From Actinobacteria bacterium 13_1_40CM_66_12 (GTDB taxonomy: Bacteria; Chloroflexota; Dormibacteria; Dormibacterales; Dormibacteraceae), in NCBI GenBank assembly GCA_001917895.1, contig MNEW01000006.1:1-44649 (forward strand): a DNA stretch of 44,649 bases. Direction: 5' to 3'. Both the position numbers and the translations under genes were made by a program. Of the stretch, positions 1 through 8,612 are shown piece by piece. How positions within the stretch are numbered: position 1 is the first letter of the stretch; every line of letters begins with the position of its first letter. The notes under the pieces were generated by a model. It was not told the DNA's origin. It was given only the letters and a program-made list of their open reading frames with translations, and ran no database searches.

Positions 1-347
1 GGGTGGGAGATGGCGATGTGCCGAACTCCACCCAGGTCTTTGATGCGCGCGGCGGTGGGGGCGTCGAGCAGGCTGACGCAGTCCCAGAGCACGTTACCGC
101 GGTCATTCTGGATCAGCAGGGCGCGCTGCCCGATGGCGAAGCGTGGGCTTGTGCCGATGCCGATGAGTCCGGGCTCGACCTCCCTGACCTCGTTCGTGTG
201 CTCGGATCGAAGCTCTTCCACCGACGTCCAGGCCTGGCCCTCGCGGCGAACCGGCTGCCGGTAGTCCTCGCAGATCGGGCATCCGGCAGGCGGCTGATCG
301 CTCGCTTCGAACTGTGTCCCGCACGCGACGCAGGTGAAGGCCGGCAC
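1..347 (-). CDS. MBL-fold metallo-hydrolase with N-terminal zinc ribbon (3' end beyond window)
   Basis: Partial gene: the first 115 codons are inside and the rest lies left of base 1. The chosen GTG start gives MPAFTCVACGTQF. A rubredoxin-like zinc ribbon with CxxC pairs (CVAC near residues 6-9, CPIC near 23-26) is followed by a region reading GIGTSPRFAIGQRALLI and NVLWDCVSLLD. The visible part ends at IAISH, the beginning of the metal-binding SHPH-type motif of MBL-fold hydrolases. This arrangement is known in a family of predicted zinc hydrolases whose substrate is undefined. It is transcribed divergently from the membrane protein at 465. The alternative ATG at 358 is in another frame and would destroy the cysteine pairs. 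Family assignment is good; function is unknown. Confidence 0.8.
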   Translation of the reverse strand, partial: MPAFTCVACGTQFEASDQPPAGCPICEDYRQPVRREGQAWTSVEELRSEHTNEVREVEPGLIGIGTSPRFAIGQRALLIQNDRGNVLWDCVSLLDAPTAARIKDLGGVRHIAISH

Positions 348-464
348 TCCATAAGTTTGGGTTCTGCGATCGTGACGCAGCACGCTTGTTGATGAGGTAG
401 TACGGTTCCCGCCGTGGGCGCCGACGCCACGGTTTCAGACCGAGCGCTGCCGGTGAAGACGTAG

Positions 465-971
465 ATGGCGGCCCTCAGCTCATGGCACGACTACTTCATG
501 ACGGTCGGCGCGGGCGCGGCAGCTCTCACCGGGCTCGTGTTCGTGGCGATGACGCTGCACCTCGAGGAGATCACGCAGGATCCCGTTCACCGGCATCGGG
601 CGCGATCGATCCTCGCCGGATTGACGGCGGTCTTCATCCGCTGCGCGCTCGTGCTGATGGGCGGTCAGAACAACCAGGCGGTTGCGGTCGAGCTGATCGG
701 CGTGCTCCTGGTCGTCGAGTTCATCCTGTACTCCAGCATCCGGTCGGCCGCGAACAGCGCCGACCGCATGGTGCTGCTGCGGGCTCTTGGCAGCTTTGCC
801 TGCCTGGTGCTGGAGCAGGCCGGCGCCGTCGTCCTTTTCTTCGGCAGCGCATGGGGCCTTTACGCGGTCGGCCTGGGCATGATGTCGTCGTTCATCTTCA
901 TGGTGACCGGCGCGTGGCTGCTGCTGGTCGGGATCGGGTCGAAGGAGACCGCTGCCGTCAGGTCAGGGTGA
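465..971 (+). CDS. small multi-spanning membrane protein, unknown function
   Basis: A 168-residue hydrophobic protein with about five predicted membrane segments (roughly residues 12-30, 45-65, 70-90, 105-125 and 130-158). The N-terminus has the pattern W-x-D-Y-F-x-x-V-G-A-G-A-A-A-L-T-G-L-V-F-V, seen in unannotated bacterial membrane proteins. No catalytic motif or signal peptide is evident. No strong Shine-Dalgarno sequence precedes the ATG. Its stop overlaps the convergent secreted repeat protein gene by 14 bp. The divergent spacer to the MBL gene (348-464) holds a weak CCGTGG/CCACGG inverted repeat at 412-432. I do not recognise a function. Confidence 0.72.
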   Translation: MAALSSWHDYFMTVGAGAAALTGLVFVAMTLHLEEITQDPVHRHRARSILAGLTAVFIRCALVLMGGQNNQAVAVELIGVLLVVEFILYSSIRSAANSADRMVLLRALGSFACLVLEQAGAVVLFFGSAWGLYAVGLGMMSSFIFMVTGAWLLLVGIGSKETAAVRSG

Positions 972-3900
972 ACGTCGAAGCGCCGTTGCCGTCGAAGGCG
1001 GAAGTGTCCGCTCCCTGCTGGTTGGCCCAAACGTGGATGTTGTAAGTGCCTTTGGGCAGAGCTGTCGTGTTCCACTGCCACGTGTTCGACGTACTGAAGC
1101 CCTGCATGATGTTCCAGCTGCCGCTCGTGTCCTGCAGCCAGAACTCGTAGATCGGGTTCGGACAGCCGGTGGACGAGGCCGTGAAGGTGACCGTCGTGCC
1201 CGCGGCAACGGAGCCCGTGGACGGCGTGAGGGAAGCGGATGAGCAGCCCGTAAGCGTGACGGAGGTGGCGCCGATGGCCTCACCGAGAGCTGTCGAGTCG
1301 CCCACCTGGTTGGCCCACACATGGACCGCGTAGGCGCCCGGCTTCATCCCGGCCGTGCTCCAGCTCCAGGTCGGACTCGTGCTGAACGCCCGCAGCATGT
1401 TCCAGCTCCCATCCAGGTACTGCACCCAGTACTGGTACTGCGGGTTGGAGCATCCGCTCGAGGTGGCTGTGAACGTAAACGTCGAGGTGACGAGCATGGT
1501 CGTGCTCGGGCTCGTGGCGATGGAAGCTGAAACGCATGCGCCGGTCAAGGTGGCAGTGGTCGCGCCGATCGCCTCGCCCAGGGCAGTCGAGTCTCCGACC
1601 TGGTTCGCCCATACGTGGACGTTGTAGGTGCCCGGCGCGAGCCCTGCTGTGTTCCAGCTCCACGTCGGGTCGGTGCTGAAGGCGCGCAGCATGTTCCAGC
1701 TGCCATCGAGGTACTGCACCCAGTACTGGTACTGCGGGTTGGAGCAGCCACTCGAGCTGGCGGTGAACTTGAACACCGAACCGACCGGCTGCGGCGTCAT
1801 CGGGCTCGCCGCGATCGAGGCCGACGTGCAGCCGCCTGTGAGCGTGACCGTGCTGGAGCCGATCGCTTCGCCGAGCGCGGTCGAGTCACCGACCTGGTTC
1901 GCCCACACGTGGACCGTGTAGGTGCCGGGCGCCCGACCGGAGGTGTTCCAAGCCCAGGTCGGATCGGTGCTGAAAGCGCGCAGCATGTTCCAGCTGCCGT
2001 CCAGGTACTGGACCCAGTACTGATACTGCGGATTGGAGCACCCGCCCGAGCTGGCGGTGAAGTTGACGATGCCCCCGGTCGATGCCGTGGTCGAAGCCGG
2101 GCTGATCGCAGCCGAGGTGCAGCCGCCGTTCAACGTCACTGTGCTCGAGCCGATCGCCTCACCGAGCGCTGTCGAGGCTCCGACCTGGTTGGCCCAGACA
2201 TGGACGGTGTACGTGCCGGGCGCCCGACCGGACGTGTTCCACGCCCAGGTCGGGTCGGTGCTGAAGGCTCGCAGCATGTTCCAGCTGCCGTCCAGGTACT
2301 GCACCCAGTACTGGTACTGAGGGTTGGAGCAGCCGCCGGAGGTGGCGGTGAAGTTGACGATGCCCCCGGTCGATGCCGTGGTCGAAGCGGGGCTGATCGC
2401 AGCCGAGGTGCAGCCGCCGTTCAACGTCACCGAGCTCGAGCCGATCGCCTCGCCGAGCGCAGTCGAGTCACCGACCTGGTTCGCCCACACGTGGACCGTG
2501 TAGGTGCCAGGCGCCAGACCGGACGTGTTCCACGCCCATGTCGGGTCGATGCTGAAGGCCCGCAGCATGTTCCAGCTCCCGTCCAGGTACTGAACCCAGT
2601 ACTGGTACTGCGGTTTGGAACAGATCGCCGAGCTGGCGACGAAACTCACCGTCGACCCAAGCCCCTGCGTGGTGCTCGCCGGCGAGATGCTCGCCGACGC
2701 GCATGGCGCCGGCCCGTTCACCGCCAGCGTGGCGCTAGCTGTCCTGGTGAGACTGCCGCTGGTCCCGGTCACCGTCAACGTGTAGTAGCCGGGCTGCGCG
2801 CCCGAGGCGGTGGTGACGGCCAAGGTCGATGACGCGGACGCGGGGTTGGGGCTGAAGACCGCCGTCGAACCCGAGGGAAGGCCGCCGGCGCTCAGGCTGA
2901 CCGCGCCGTTGAAACCGGCCAGCGGCGTGATGGTGATCGAGTAGCTGGTGCCGCCACCCTGGTTGATGGTCTGGCTGCTCGGCGAGACGCTCATGGAGAA
3001 ATCAGGCGGCGGGACTTTGACGACGAGCGTTGCGGCCGCGGTTCGCGATAGGCCGCCGCCCGAGCCGGTTATGGTCAGCGGATAGGTGCCGGTCGGCGTG
3101 CTGGATCCGGTCGTGACGCTGAGCGTCGATGTCGCGCCTGGCGCCGGGTTGGGACTGAAGGCGCCGGCGGCACCGGTGGGCAGACCGCTGACGCTCAAGC
3201 TGACGGCGCTGGTGAACCCGTTGACCGCAGCGATGTTCACCGTGAAACTCGTGCCGGCACCCACCAGGACGGTCTGGCTGACAGGCGAGACCGTAAGGCT
3301 GAAGTCCGGAACGGGCGGCACGGTGCTGACGGCGAAGTTCTGCGTGAACCACTGTGCGTATCCGTAGAACACCGGGCCGTCCAGCTGGTTGCTGCCCCAG
3401 ACCACGTGCGTAGCGGCCGGGTCGGGGCTCGCGCCCGAATAGTCCCCCCAGCGGCACGGATTCTGCGTGCAGTTGGTCGAGAACGCGTTCTCCTGGTTTG
3501 CGGCCATGCTCGAACCAAGCGACAGCTCGCCCGAATCCATCTGGCCCAGGGGTGTCGCGCCCGTCCGAGTCTGGCTGCCTAGCTTCGAGAGGAGCGTCGA
3601 GCTCGCGCGGTTGTAGAAGATGGCCGCCTCGTTGCCCGCTGAGGTGGGCGAGATGGCGGCGTTGAAGTAGAAGTCGCTCGAATTCTGAAGCACACCCTGC
3701 TGGTATATGGACCTCGAGGCTGGTAGGAACTCATACCAACGCACGACGGAGCGCCCCGACCCCGCGATCGTCTGCTGCGTCCAGACCGCTTCCGCGCCCG
3801 CGCTGGGATCGAAGTGGGCGACCGCCTGCGTGAGGCGGCCGTCGAGGCTGTCGATCAAGTAGCCCGTCCCCGGCTGGGGAACGCTGGGCGGAATCGCAAA

Positions 3901-5016
3901 CGTGCCCACGGTGATGTCTCCGTCCGCCACCAGCACCGGGTTGGGATGGGACTCCATGTGCCACTCCATCACCTTCTTCTGGGGCGCGAGGGTTGCGTCG
4001 TGGGCGCCGAAGATGGGGTCGTTGACCACGCTGTCGGCGGAGTTCGCGGGGACCGGGGTGAAGGCCAGAGTGCCGTCCGAGTTCTTCAGGACGTGCGTGG
4101 CATCCGCGAAGTAGGTGGCGGTGACCGGCGAGCTGCACGTGAAGTCGTTGGCCGCCGGTTTGGGTATCGCCCAGATGTTGGCGGTGACGAACGGGAATGA
4201 CCCGGTGCGGTCGTCGTAGACGTTCGTGCCCACGACCAGGAAGTTCGCGTCGTGGCCGAGCTTCGGATAGTCCTGGAGGCTGCTTCCAGTGCCCACGCCG
4301 TAGTGGCACCAGCCATTGGTCAGGTCGCTCGGATCGGCCGTCTTCGACCACCCGAACACGAGCATGTTGTTGCCGGTGGCAAAGCCGATCTCTGCGTACA
4401 GCCAGCGGTTGGCCTGGGGATCCCACTGGATCTGGGGGTCGGTGGTGGCGATGCCGACCGGCGCGCCGACAAAAGTAGCCAGGTCTTCGCTGCTCAGGAG
4501 GGCCAGGTTGCTGCGGTCGTAAACGCCCACCAGCTGGTTGACCATCTCCACGTATCGCGTGGGGCCGATCGCGCCGGTGGAGTCGGGCGGGGTCGCGCCG
4601 GAACCCTCGTCCGCCGCCGAGAGTCCCGGCTGGTTGAGCCCGTTGAAGAGCGCCGCGGCCGGAGCCGCGGCAGGGGCGGTGGGCGGCGAGCCGGGCGCCG
4701 ACTGTGCGGCTTCGGCGTCGGCCTTGCGCTTGGCCTCCTTCAGCGCAGACGGGTTCATGCTGCGCAGAGGTTTCGCGTGCTTGGGTGGAGCCTCGTGCTT
4801 CGACTGGGGCGCCAGGAGCGTGGCCTTGATATGACCCGCCGCCGGGATCTCTTGACCCGCGGCCTGTGGCGCGCTCTTCGAAGCCTGCGGAGACATGGCC
4901 ATTGCGGTCGCGGGGCTGAGAACGAACAGCAGGAGAGCACTCGCGACGACAAGGCCCCCGGCAGCCGGCTTTTGCCAAAACCGGCCGAGATGCACGCGTG
5001 GCGGTGTCACCAGCAT
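958..5016 (-). CDS. large secreted protein with Ig-like modules and six C-terminal tandem repeats
   Basis: A 1352-residue protein. The ATG at 5016 is chosen because it gives a signal peptide (basic VHLGRFWQK, hydrophobic GGLVVASALLLFVLS, then ATAMAMS), follows a GAGTGGGG purine run, and leaves FtsH (5048) free; the frame stays open to 5433 but would then run antisense to ftsH. Next come a low-complexity Ala/Pro/Lys linker and a roughly 430-residue N-terminal domain (DSTGAIGPTRYVEMVNQLV and following) resembling secreted beta-propeller-type proteins. Two Ig-like modules start with PDFSLTVSP and PDFSMSVSP. Six repeats of about 97 residues carry QYQYWVQYLDGSWNMLRAF and HVWANQ. No sortase signal or membrane anchor is visible at the C-terminus (STFTLT). 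An extracellular or surface adhesive/structural role is inferred. Confidence 0.85.
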   Translation of the reverse strand: MLVTPPRVHLGRFWQKPAAGGLVVASALLLFVLSPATAMAMSPQASKSAPQAAGQEIPAAGHIKATLLAPQSKHEAPPKHAKPLRSMNPSALKEAKRKADAEAAQSAPGSPPTAPAAAPAAALFNGLNQPGLSAADEGSGATPPDSTGAIGPTRYVEMVNQLVGVYDRSNLALLSSEDLATFVGAPVGIATTDPQIQWDPQANRWLYAEIGFATGNNMLVFGWSKTADPSDLTNGWCHYGVGTGSSLQDYPKLGHDANFLVVGTNVYDDRTGSFPFVTANIWAIPKPAANDFTCSSPVTATYFADATHVLKNSDGTLAFTPVPANSADSVVNDPIFGAHDATLAPQKKVMEWHMESHPNPVLVADGDITVGTFAIPPSVPQPGTGYLIDSLDGRLTQAVAHFDPSAGAEAVWTQQTIAGSGRSVVRWYEFLPASRSIYQQGVLQNSSDFYFNAAISPTSAGNEAAIFYNRASSTLLSKLGSQTRTGATPLGQMDSGELSLGSSMAANQENAFSTNCTQNPCRWGDYSGASPDPAATHVVWGSNQLDGPVFYGYAQWFTQNFAVSTVPPVPDFSLTVSPVSQTVLVGAGTSFTVNIAAVNGFTSAVSLSVSGLPTGAAGAFSPNPAPGATSTLSVTTGSSTPTGTYPLTITGSGGGLSRTAAATLVVKVPPPDFSMSVSPSSQTINQGGGTSYSITITPLAGFNGAVSLSAGGLPSGSTAVFSPNPASASSTLAVTTASGAQPGYYTLTVTGTSGSLTRTASATLAVNGPAPCASASISPASTTQGLGSTVSFVASSAICSKPQYQYWVQYLDGSWNMLRAFSIDPTWAWNTSGLAPGTYTVHVWANQVGDSTALGEAIGSSSVTLNGGCTSAAISPASTTASTGGIVNFTATSGGCSNPQYQYWVQYLDGSWNMLRAFSTDPTWAWNTSGRAPGTYTVHVWANQVGASTALGEAIGSSTVTLNGGCTSAAISPASTTASTGGIVNFTASSGGCSNPQYQYWVQYLDGSWNMLRAFSTDPTWAWNTSGRAPGTYTVHVWANQVGDSTALGEAIGSSTVTLTGGCTSASIAASPMTPQPVGSVFKFTASSSGCSNPQYQYWVQYLDGSWNMLRAFSTDPTWSWNTAGLAPGTYNVHVWANQVGDSTALGEAIGATTATLTGACVSASIATSPSTTMLVTSTFTFTATSSGCSNPQYQYWVQYLDGSWNMLRAFSTSPTWSWSTAGMKPGAYAVHVWANQVGDSTALGEAIGATSVTLTGCSSASLTPSTGSVAAGTTVTFTASSTGCPNPIYEFWLQDTSGSWNIMQGFSTSNTWQWNTTALPKGTYNIHVWANQQGADTSAFDGNGASTFTLT
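961..2703 (-). repeat. six tandem ~291-294 bp coding repeats
   Basis: The core CGCAGCATGT (plus strand) recurs at 1391, 1685, 1979, 2270 and 2561, spacings of 294, 294, 291 and 291 bp. A degenerate copy lies near 1102. Each unit encodes a Cys-led Ig-like repeat of about 97 residues with conserved YWVQYLDGSWNM, W-x-W-N-T-x-G and APGTY-x-VHVWANQ. The middle copies are nearly identical in DNA, suggesting recent duplication or gene conversion; the C-terminal copy is most diverged. Confidence 0.9.
2704..3336 (-). repeat. two tandem Ig-like modules in the secreted protein
   Basis: Two consecutive modules of about 95-100 residues each begin with PDFS-x-x-VSP-x-SQT. They continue with GF-x-x-AVSLS-x-x-GLP-x-G and FSPNPA, and end with LT-x-TG-x-x-x-x-L-x-RTA-x-ATL. 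They resemble the bacterial Ig-like folds common in secreted proteins. They separate the N-terminal domain from the six C-terminal repeats. The DNA identity between the two copies is lower than among the 97-residue repeats. Confidence 0.75.
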
Positions 5017-5047
5017 GTCCCCACTCTTCGGCGCCGGTCGCGGCTGA

Positions 5048-7048
5048 ATGCCTGCGATACCGCTCGCCAAACCTTCCAACGGTCCGATACCGGCGTCCTT
5101 GCGCGTATCCCAGGGACGTATACCATCAGCACCGGTGTCCAGCCCGCCACCCACAAGTCCCGCTGCCCCGAATCCGGTGAGGCCCGCCGCCCAGAACCCG
5201 TTCCGGTCGACGCGCTTCTGGATCACGCTGGGCATCCTGCTGGTCGCCAACATCTTCATCACCAACGTGCTGCTGGCGCCCGCCCAGCCGGTCACCGTGA
5301 CGCTGCCGTACGACGTCTTCAAACAGCAGGTCGCCTCGGGGAACGTGGTCAGCGTCACGACCACCGGCGATTCGATCACCGGCGTCACCAAGAGTCCGGT
5401 CAAGGAATCGCCCTCCAGCTCGGTCAGCGCCACTCATTTCACGACCCAACGGCCTTCGTTCGCGGACGACAGCCTGGAGCCCCTCCTCGAGCAGCACGGA
5501 GTGACGATCAACGCCAAGCCGGAGAACCCACCGCCGCCTCTGTGGGAGACGCTGCTGCTGAGCTTCGGGCCGACGCTGCTGATCGTGCTGGCCGTGCTGT
5601 ACGTGATTCGCCGCGCCGCCAACGCCGGCGGCGCCGGCGGGTTGCTCGGCGCATTCGGCCAGAGCCGGGCGCGGCTCTACGACCCGGAGCGGCCGGGGAC
5701 GACGTTCGCCGACGTCGCCGGGATCGATGAGGTCAAGCAAGAGCTCGAGGAGCTCGTCGACTTCCTGCGTGAGCCGCAGAAGTACACGCGCCTTGGGGGC
5801 ACCGTACCCAAAGGGGTCCTCCTCATCGGGCCTCCGGGCACCGGCAAGACCTTGCTCGCGCGTGCCGTGGCCGGGGAGGCGAAGGTCCCCTTCTTCAGCC
5901 AGTCCGCATCGGAGTTCGTGGAGGCGATCGTCGGCGTTGGCGCGTCACGCGTACGCGACCTGTTCACCAAGGCGCGCCAGGCGGCGCCCGCGATCATCTT
6001 CATCGACGAGCTCGACGCCATCGGACGCAGCCGCAGCTCTGGTTTTCGCATCGGGGGCAACGATGAGCAGGAGCAGACGCTCAACCAGATCCTCACGGAG
6101 ATGGACGGCTTCGAGCCCGGGAACGGTGTGATCGTGCTCGCCGCCACGAACCGAGCTGACGTTCTCGATGCGGCCCTGCTGCGGCCGGGTCGGTTTGACC
6201 GCCGTGTGACCCTGCAGCCGCCCGACCGCCGAGGCCGAGCCGAGATCCTGAAGATCCACACCAAGAAAGTGCCACTGGCCCCGGAGGTCGACCTCGACGC
6301 TATCGCGGGCGCCACCCCGGGACTGGTTGGCGCCGACCTCGCCAACCTGGCCAACGAAGCTGCGCTGGGTGCGGCTCGCAAGGGCGAGACGACGGTGACG
6401 TCTGAGGATTTCTACGAGGCCATCGACCGGATCCTGCTCGGCACCGAGCGGCACCTGATGCTGACGCCCGCTGATCGCGAACGGATCGCCTACCACGAGT
6501 CGGGACATGCGCTGATCGGTCTGCTTGTCCCTGGCTCCGACCCGGTCCGCAAAGTGACGATCATTCCGCACGGGGGAGCACTCGGCGTCACCATCTCGCG
6601 GCCCGTCGACGACCGCTTCAACTACGGCGAGGACTACGTACGAGGCCGAATCGTGGGCGCTCTGGGTGGCAGGGCCGCCGAGCAGGTGGTCTACGGCTCT
6701 GTGTCGACCGGCGCGGCCAACGACCTGCAGCAGGTGACGATGATCGCCCATGAGATGGTGGTGCATTGGGGGATGAGCCCGAAGATCGGTCCGCTGGCGT
6801 TTCGAGAGGACGGCGGTGGCGATGGCATCGGGCTCGCGCGGCCTTACAGCGAGGCGACAGCGCGTGACGTCGACACCGAGGTCAAGCGCATCGCCGACGA
6901 ATGCTTTGCGGAGGCGATACAGCTTCTTACTGAGCACCGCCCGCAGCTGGAAGCGCTCGCGCAGGCCCTCCTGAAAGAGGACTCTCTAGGGGAGGAGCAG
7001 ATTCTCGCCGCGACCGGGCTGAAGGCGGGGGCGGCGAGCAGCACCTGA
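5048..7048 (+). CDS. ftsH: ATP-dependent zinc metalloprotease FtsH
   Basis: A 666-residue membrane-anchored AAA+ protease that degrades misfolded membrane and regulatory proteins. A Pro-rich N-terminal extension of about 50 residues is followed by a first membrane segment (about 54-76), a short extracytoplasmic domain and a second membrane segment (about 175-195). The AAA module has Walker A GPPGTGKT (about 261-268), Walker B IIFIDELDAIG (about 316-326) and the second region of homology NRADVLDAALLRPGRFDRR. The zinc site is HESGH (about 482-486), with the third ligand in AANDLQQ (about 557). Length fits the family. The ATG at 5048 has a poor ribosome site and lies only 31 bp from the divergent secreted-protein start, so the true start could be a later GTG or TTG. 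The gene ends 9 bp from the convergent Dyp peroxidase. Confidence 0.95.
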   Translation: MPAIPLAKPSNGPIPASLRVSQGRIPSAPVSSPPPTSPAAPNPVRPAAQNPFRSTRFWITLGILLVANIFITNVLLAPAQPVTVTLPYDVFKQQVASGNVVSVTTTGDSITGVTKSPVKESPSSSVSATHFTTQRPSFADDSLEPLLEQHGVTINAKPENPPPPLWETLLLSFGPTLLIVLAVLYVIRRAANAGGAGGLLGAFGQSRARLYDPERPGTTFADVAGIDEVKQELEELVDFLREPQKYTRLGGTVPKGVLLIGPPGTGKTLLARAVAGEAKVPFFSQSASEFVEAIVGVGASRVRDLFTKARQAAPAIIFIDELDAIGRSRSSGFRIGGNDEQEQTLNQILTEMDGFEPGNGVIVLAATNRADVLDAALLRPGRFDRRVTLQPPDRRGRAEILKIHTKKVPLAPEVDLDAIAGATPGLVGADLANLANEAALGAARKGETTVTSEDFYEAIDRILLGTERHLMLTPADRERIAYHESGHALIGLLVPGSDPVRKVTIIPHGGALGVTISRPVDDRFNYGEDYVRGRIVGALGGRAAEQVVYGSVSTGAANDLQQVTMIAHEMVVHWGMSPKIGPLAFREDGGGDGIGLARPYSEATARDVDTEVKRIADECFAEAIQLLTEHRPQLEALAQALLKEDSLGEEQILAATGLKAGAASST

Positions 7049-7057
7049 TCGGCCGAG

Positions 7058-7948
7058 TTACGACCCGCTGAGCCTTCGCAGCACGTCGGTCGAAGGGATG
7101 AAGTAGTACGCGCCGGTAAGGGGTCGCGTGTAAAGCGTGAGTGCGTCTCGAACCCCATCGGTCGACCCGGCCATGCTTGCGAGCATCTTCGCCAGGTGCT
7201 GCTGGTCGGCGCTGAAGCCGACGAACATGGTGCCGTGGTCCATCACAGTCCCGTACGGCATGTTGCGCCGGAACACCTTGCCGAACGTGTCCTGGTCGGT
7301 GCGCGCGACATGTGAGTCCGGCGGCTTGTTCTCGAGCTCGGCGCTGTCGTCCTTCGTCCGCCCGATCACGTCCTGCTGTCGCTCCAGCGGCAGCGACTCC
7401 CACGACGTCACGTCGTGCATCCATTTCTGAAGGAGCAGGATCGAGCCGCCGGCTCCAGGGTTACCGTCAGGAATGAGCGCGATCCCCGGCGCATCGATCA
7501 GCGTTGGGTTCTCCGTACCATCGATGAAACCGGTCAGGTCTCGGTCATGACGATACGGCCAGCTCGATGTCTCTTCCGCGACCGTCGCGAGCCCGCCGAG
7601 AGTCGCAATCACCTCGCGAGCCATGTCGAAGACGACGTCATATGCGCTGCCTGAGATCCACATCACCGCGTCGTGCTGCGACGCCGGCATCACATAGCCC
7701 CCCGCGCCGAGCAGGTCGACGTTGAAGCCCACAACGTTAGCGGGAGCGTCGTCGGGCACGACCTGACGCCAGAGCTCGGGGCGGAAGCCGGCGACGAGGT
7801 TCACGCCGCCCATCGTGGTGCGCGGCTCGCGCAGCGCAGCGACACCGGTCACCAATTTCGGCGCCGCATCGGCCGCAACCGCGTCGAGCTCGAGGTAGGC
7901 GTGCGACGCGGTTCCGAGGGCGAAGATTCCGCCCTGCGGGGTCGTCAT
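7058..7948 (-). CDS. Dyp-type heme peroxidase
   Basis: A 296-residue protein with the hallmark GFIDGTENP (about residues 138-147, containing the distal catalytic Asp of the GxxDG motif). The region PPDSHVARTDQD supplies the proximal heme-ligand His, and FRRNMPYGT follows with the conserved distal Arg. Dyp peroxidases use hydrogen peroxide to oxidise dyes, phenolics or porphyrins. The start at 7948 (MTTPQGGIFALG) fits the family; the open frame upstream to 8374 runs antisense to the receiver gene and is not used. No TAT signal is present, so the enzyme is probably cytoplasmic (YfeX-like class). No encapsulin gene is nearby. It converges on ftsH. Confidence 0.9.
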   Translation of the reverse strand: MTTPQGGIFALGTASHAYLELDAVAADAAPKLVTGVAALREPRTTMGGVNLVAGFRPELWRQVVPDDAPANVVGFNVDLLGAGGYVMPASQHDAVMWISGSAYDVVFDMAREVIATLGGLATVAEETSSWPYRHDRDLTGFIDGTENPTLIDAPGIALIPDGNPGAGGSILLLQKWMHDVTSWESLPLERQQDVIGRTKDDSAELENKPPDSHVARTDQDTFGKVFRRNMPYGTVMDHGTMFVGFSADQQHLAKMLASMAGSTDGVRDALTLYTRPLTGAYYFIPSTDVLRRLSGS

Positions 7949-8001
7949 CCCGTAATGATGCCTCGCGCGCGCGTGATCCACTTTAGTGGAGCGCGGTCGA
8001 C

Positions 8002-8469
8002 TCAGGTCGAAGAGGCGAAGCCCTGGCGGGGCTCCTGTCCGTCTTGCTCCAGGGCCGCGTTCGCCGCGGCCAGCTCGACATATAGCTCGCGCGTCCGCAG
8101 CAGGTTGCGGATGCGCAGGACGACTTCGGTCCGGTCGAGCGGCTTGGTCAGGAAATCGTTGGCGCCGAGGAGAAAAGCGCTGTTGCGAGCGGCGCGACTG
8201 GTATCGCCGGTTAGAACCACCACCGGAAGGAAGCCAAGGCTGTCGCGGGCGCCTCGCAGCCGCCGGAGAATCTCCCGCCCGTCGATCTCCGGCATATGCA
8301 GGTCGAGCAGGACGATATCCGGCTGGAAATCTTTGAATGCCTGCTCGACCTCGCGAGGGTCGGTCAGGCTGCAAACCTCAGTCGCGGTATCGGAAAGGAA
8401 CTCTTCGAGCAGGAGGAGATTCGCCGGCTCGTCATCGACCATCAAGACACGCGCGCGTAACTGTGCCAC
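8002..8469 (-). CDS. stand-alone response regulator receiver protein
   Basis: A 155-residue single-domain receiver starting at GTG. It shows the acidic pair in VLMVDDEPAN, the phosphoacceptor Asp in IVLLDLHMPEIDG (about residue 51), the switch Thr in VVVLTGD and the conserved Lys in DFLTKPLD. A short helical tail (ELYVELAAANAALEQDG) replaces an output domain. It therefore probably relays phosphate or acts by protein contact, like CheY-type or PAS/kinase-linked receivers. No histidine kinase is adjacent. The gene is divergent from the LysR gene at 8613, and the spacer holds repeated GTGATTC elements. The partner is unknown. Confidence 0.88.
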   Translation of the reverse strand: MAQLRARVLMVDDEPANLLLLEEFLSDTATEVCSLTDPREVEQAFKDFQPDIVLLDLHMPEIDGREILRRLRGARDSLGFLPVVVLTGDTSRAARNSAFLLGANDFLTKPLDRTEVVLRIRNLLRTRELYVELAAANAALEQDGQEPRQGFASST

Positions 8470-8524
8470 CGGCCATGCGGAGGATATCCATACGTCAACC
8501 CTGGGTGCATGAATCTCCGAGAAA

Positions 8525-8552
8525 GTGATTCGGTGATTCGAATTCGTGATTC
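8525..8552. promoter_or_regulatory. GTGATTC repeats / LysR-type binding region (candidate)
   Basis: GTGATTC occurs three times (8525-8531, 8533-8539, 8546-8552). An inverted repeat ATTCG-N6-CGAAT spans 8528-8543 and fits a T-N11-A LysR box. The region sits between the divergent receiver and LysR genes, where an autoregulatory site would be expected. Binding is inferred only. Confidence 0.45.
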
Positions 8553-8612
8553 ATGACCGTGCATGACCGGTTCGATCGAATGTCGACCACAACGCACTAC
8601 GATGATGCCGCA

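Noticed and set aside
961..2703. CRISPR array
   Set aside because: The repeats are about 291-294 bp, in frame and coding; no short repeats with unique spacers.
5017..5433. 139-residue N-terminal extension of the secreted repeat protein
   Set aside because: It runs antisense through the start of ftsH and would bury the signal peptide; the ATG at 5016 explains the export signal.
4252..5730. 492-residue plus-strand open frame
   Set aside because: It is antisense to the secreted protein and out of frame with ftsH; Arg/Ala-rich composition typical of a GC-rich shadow frame.
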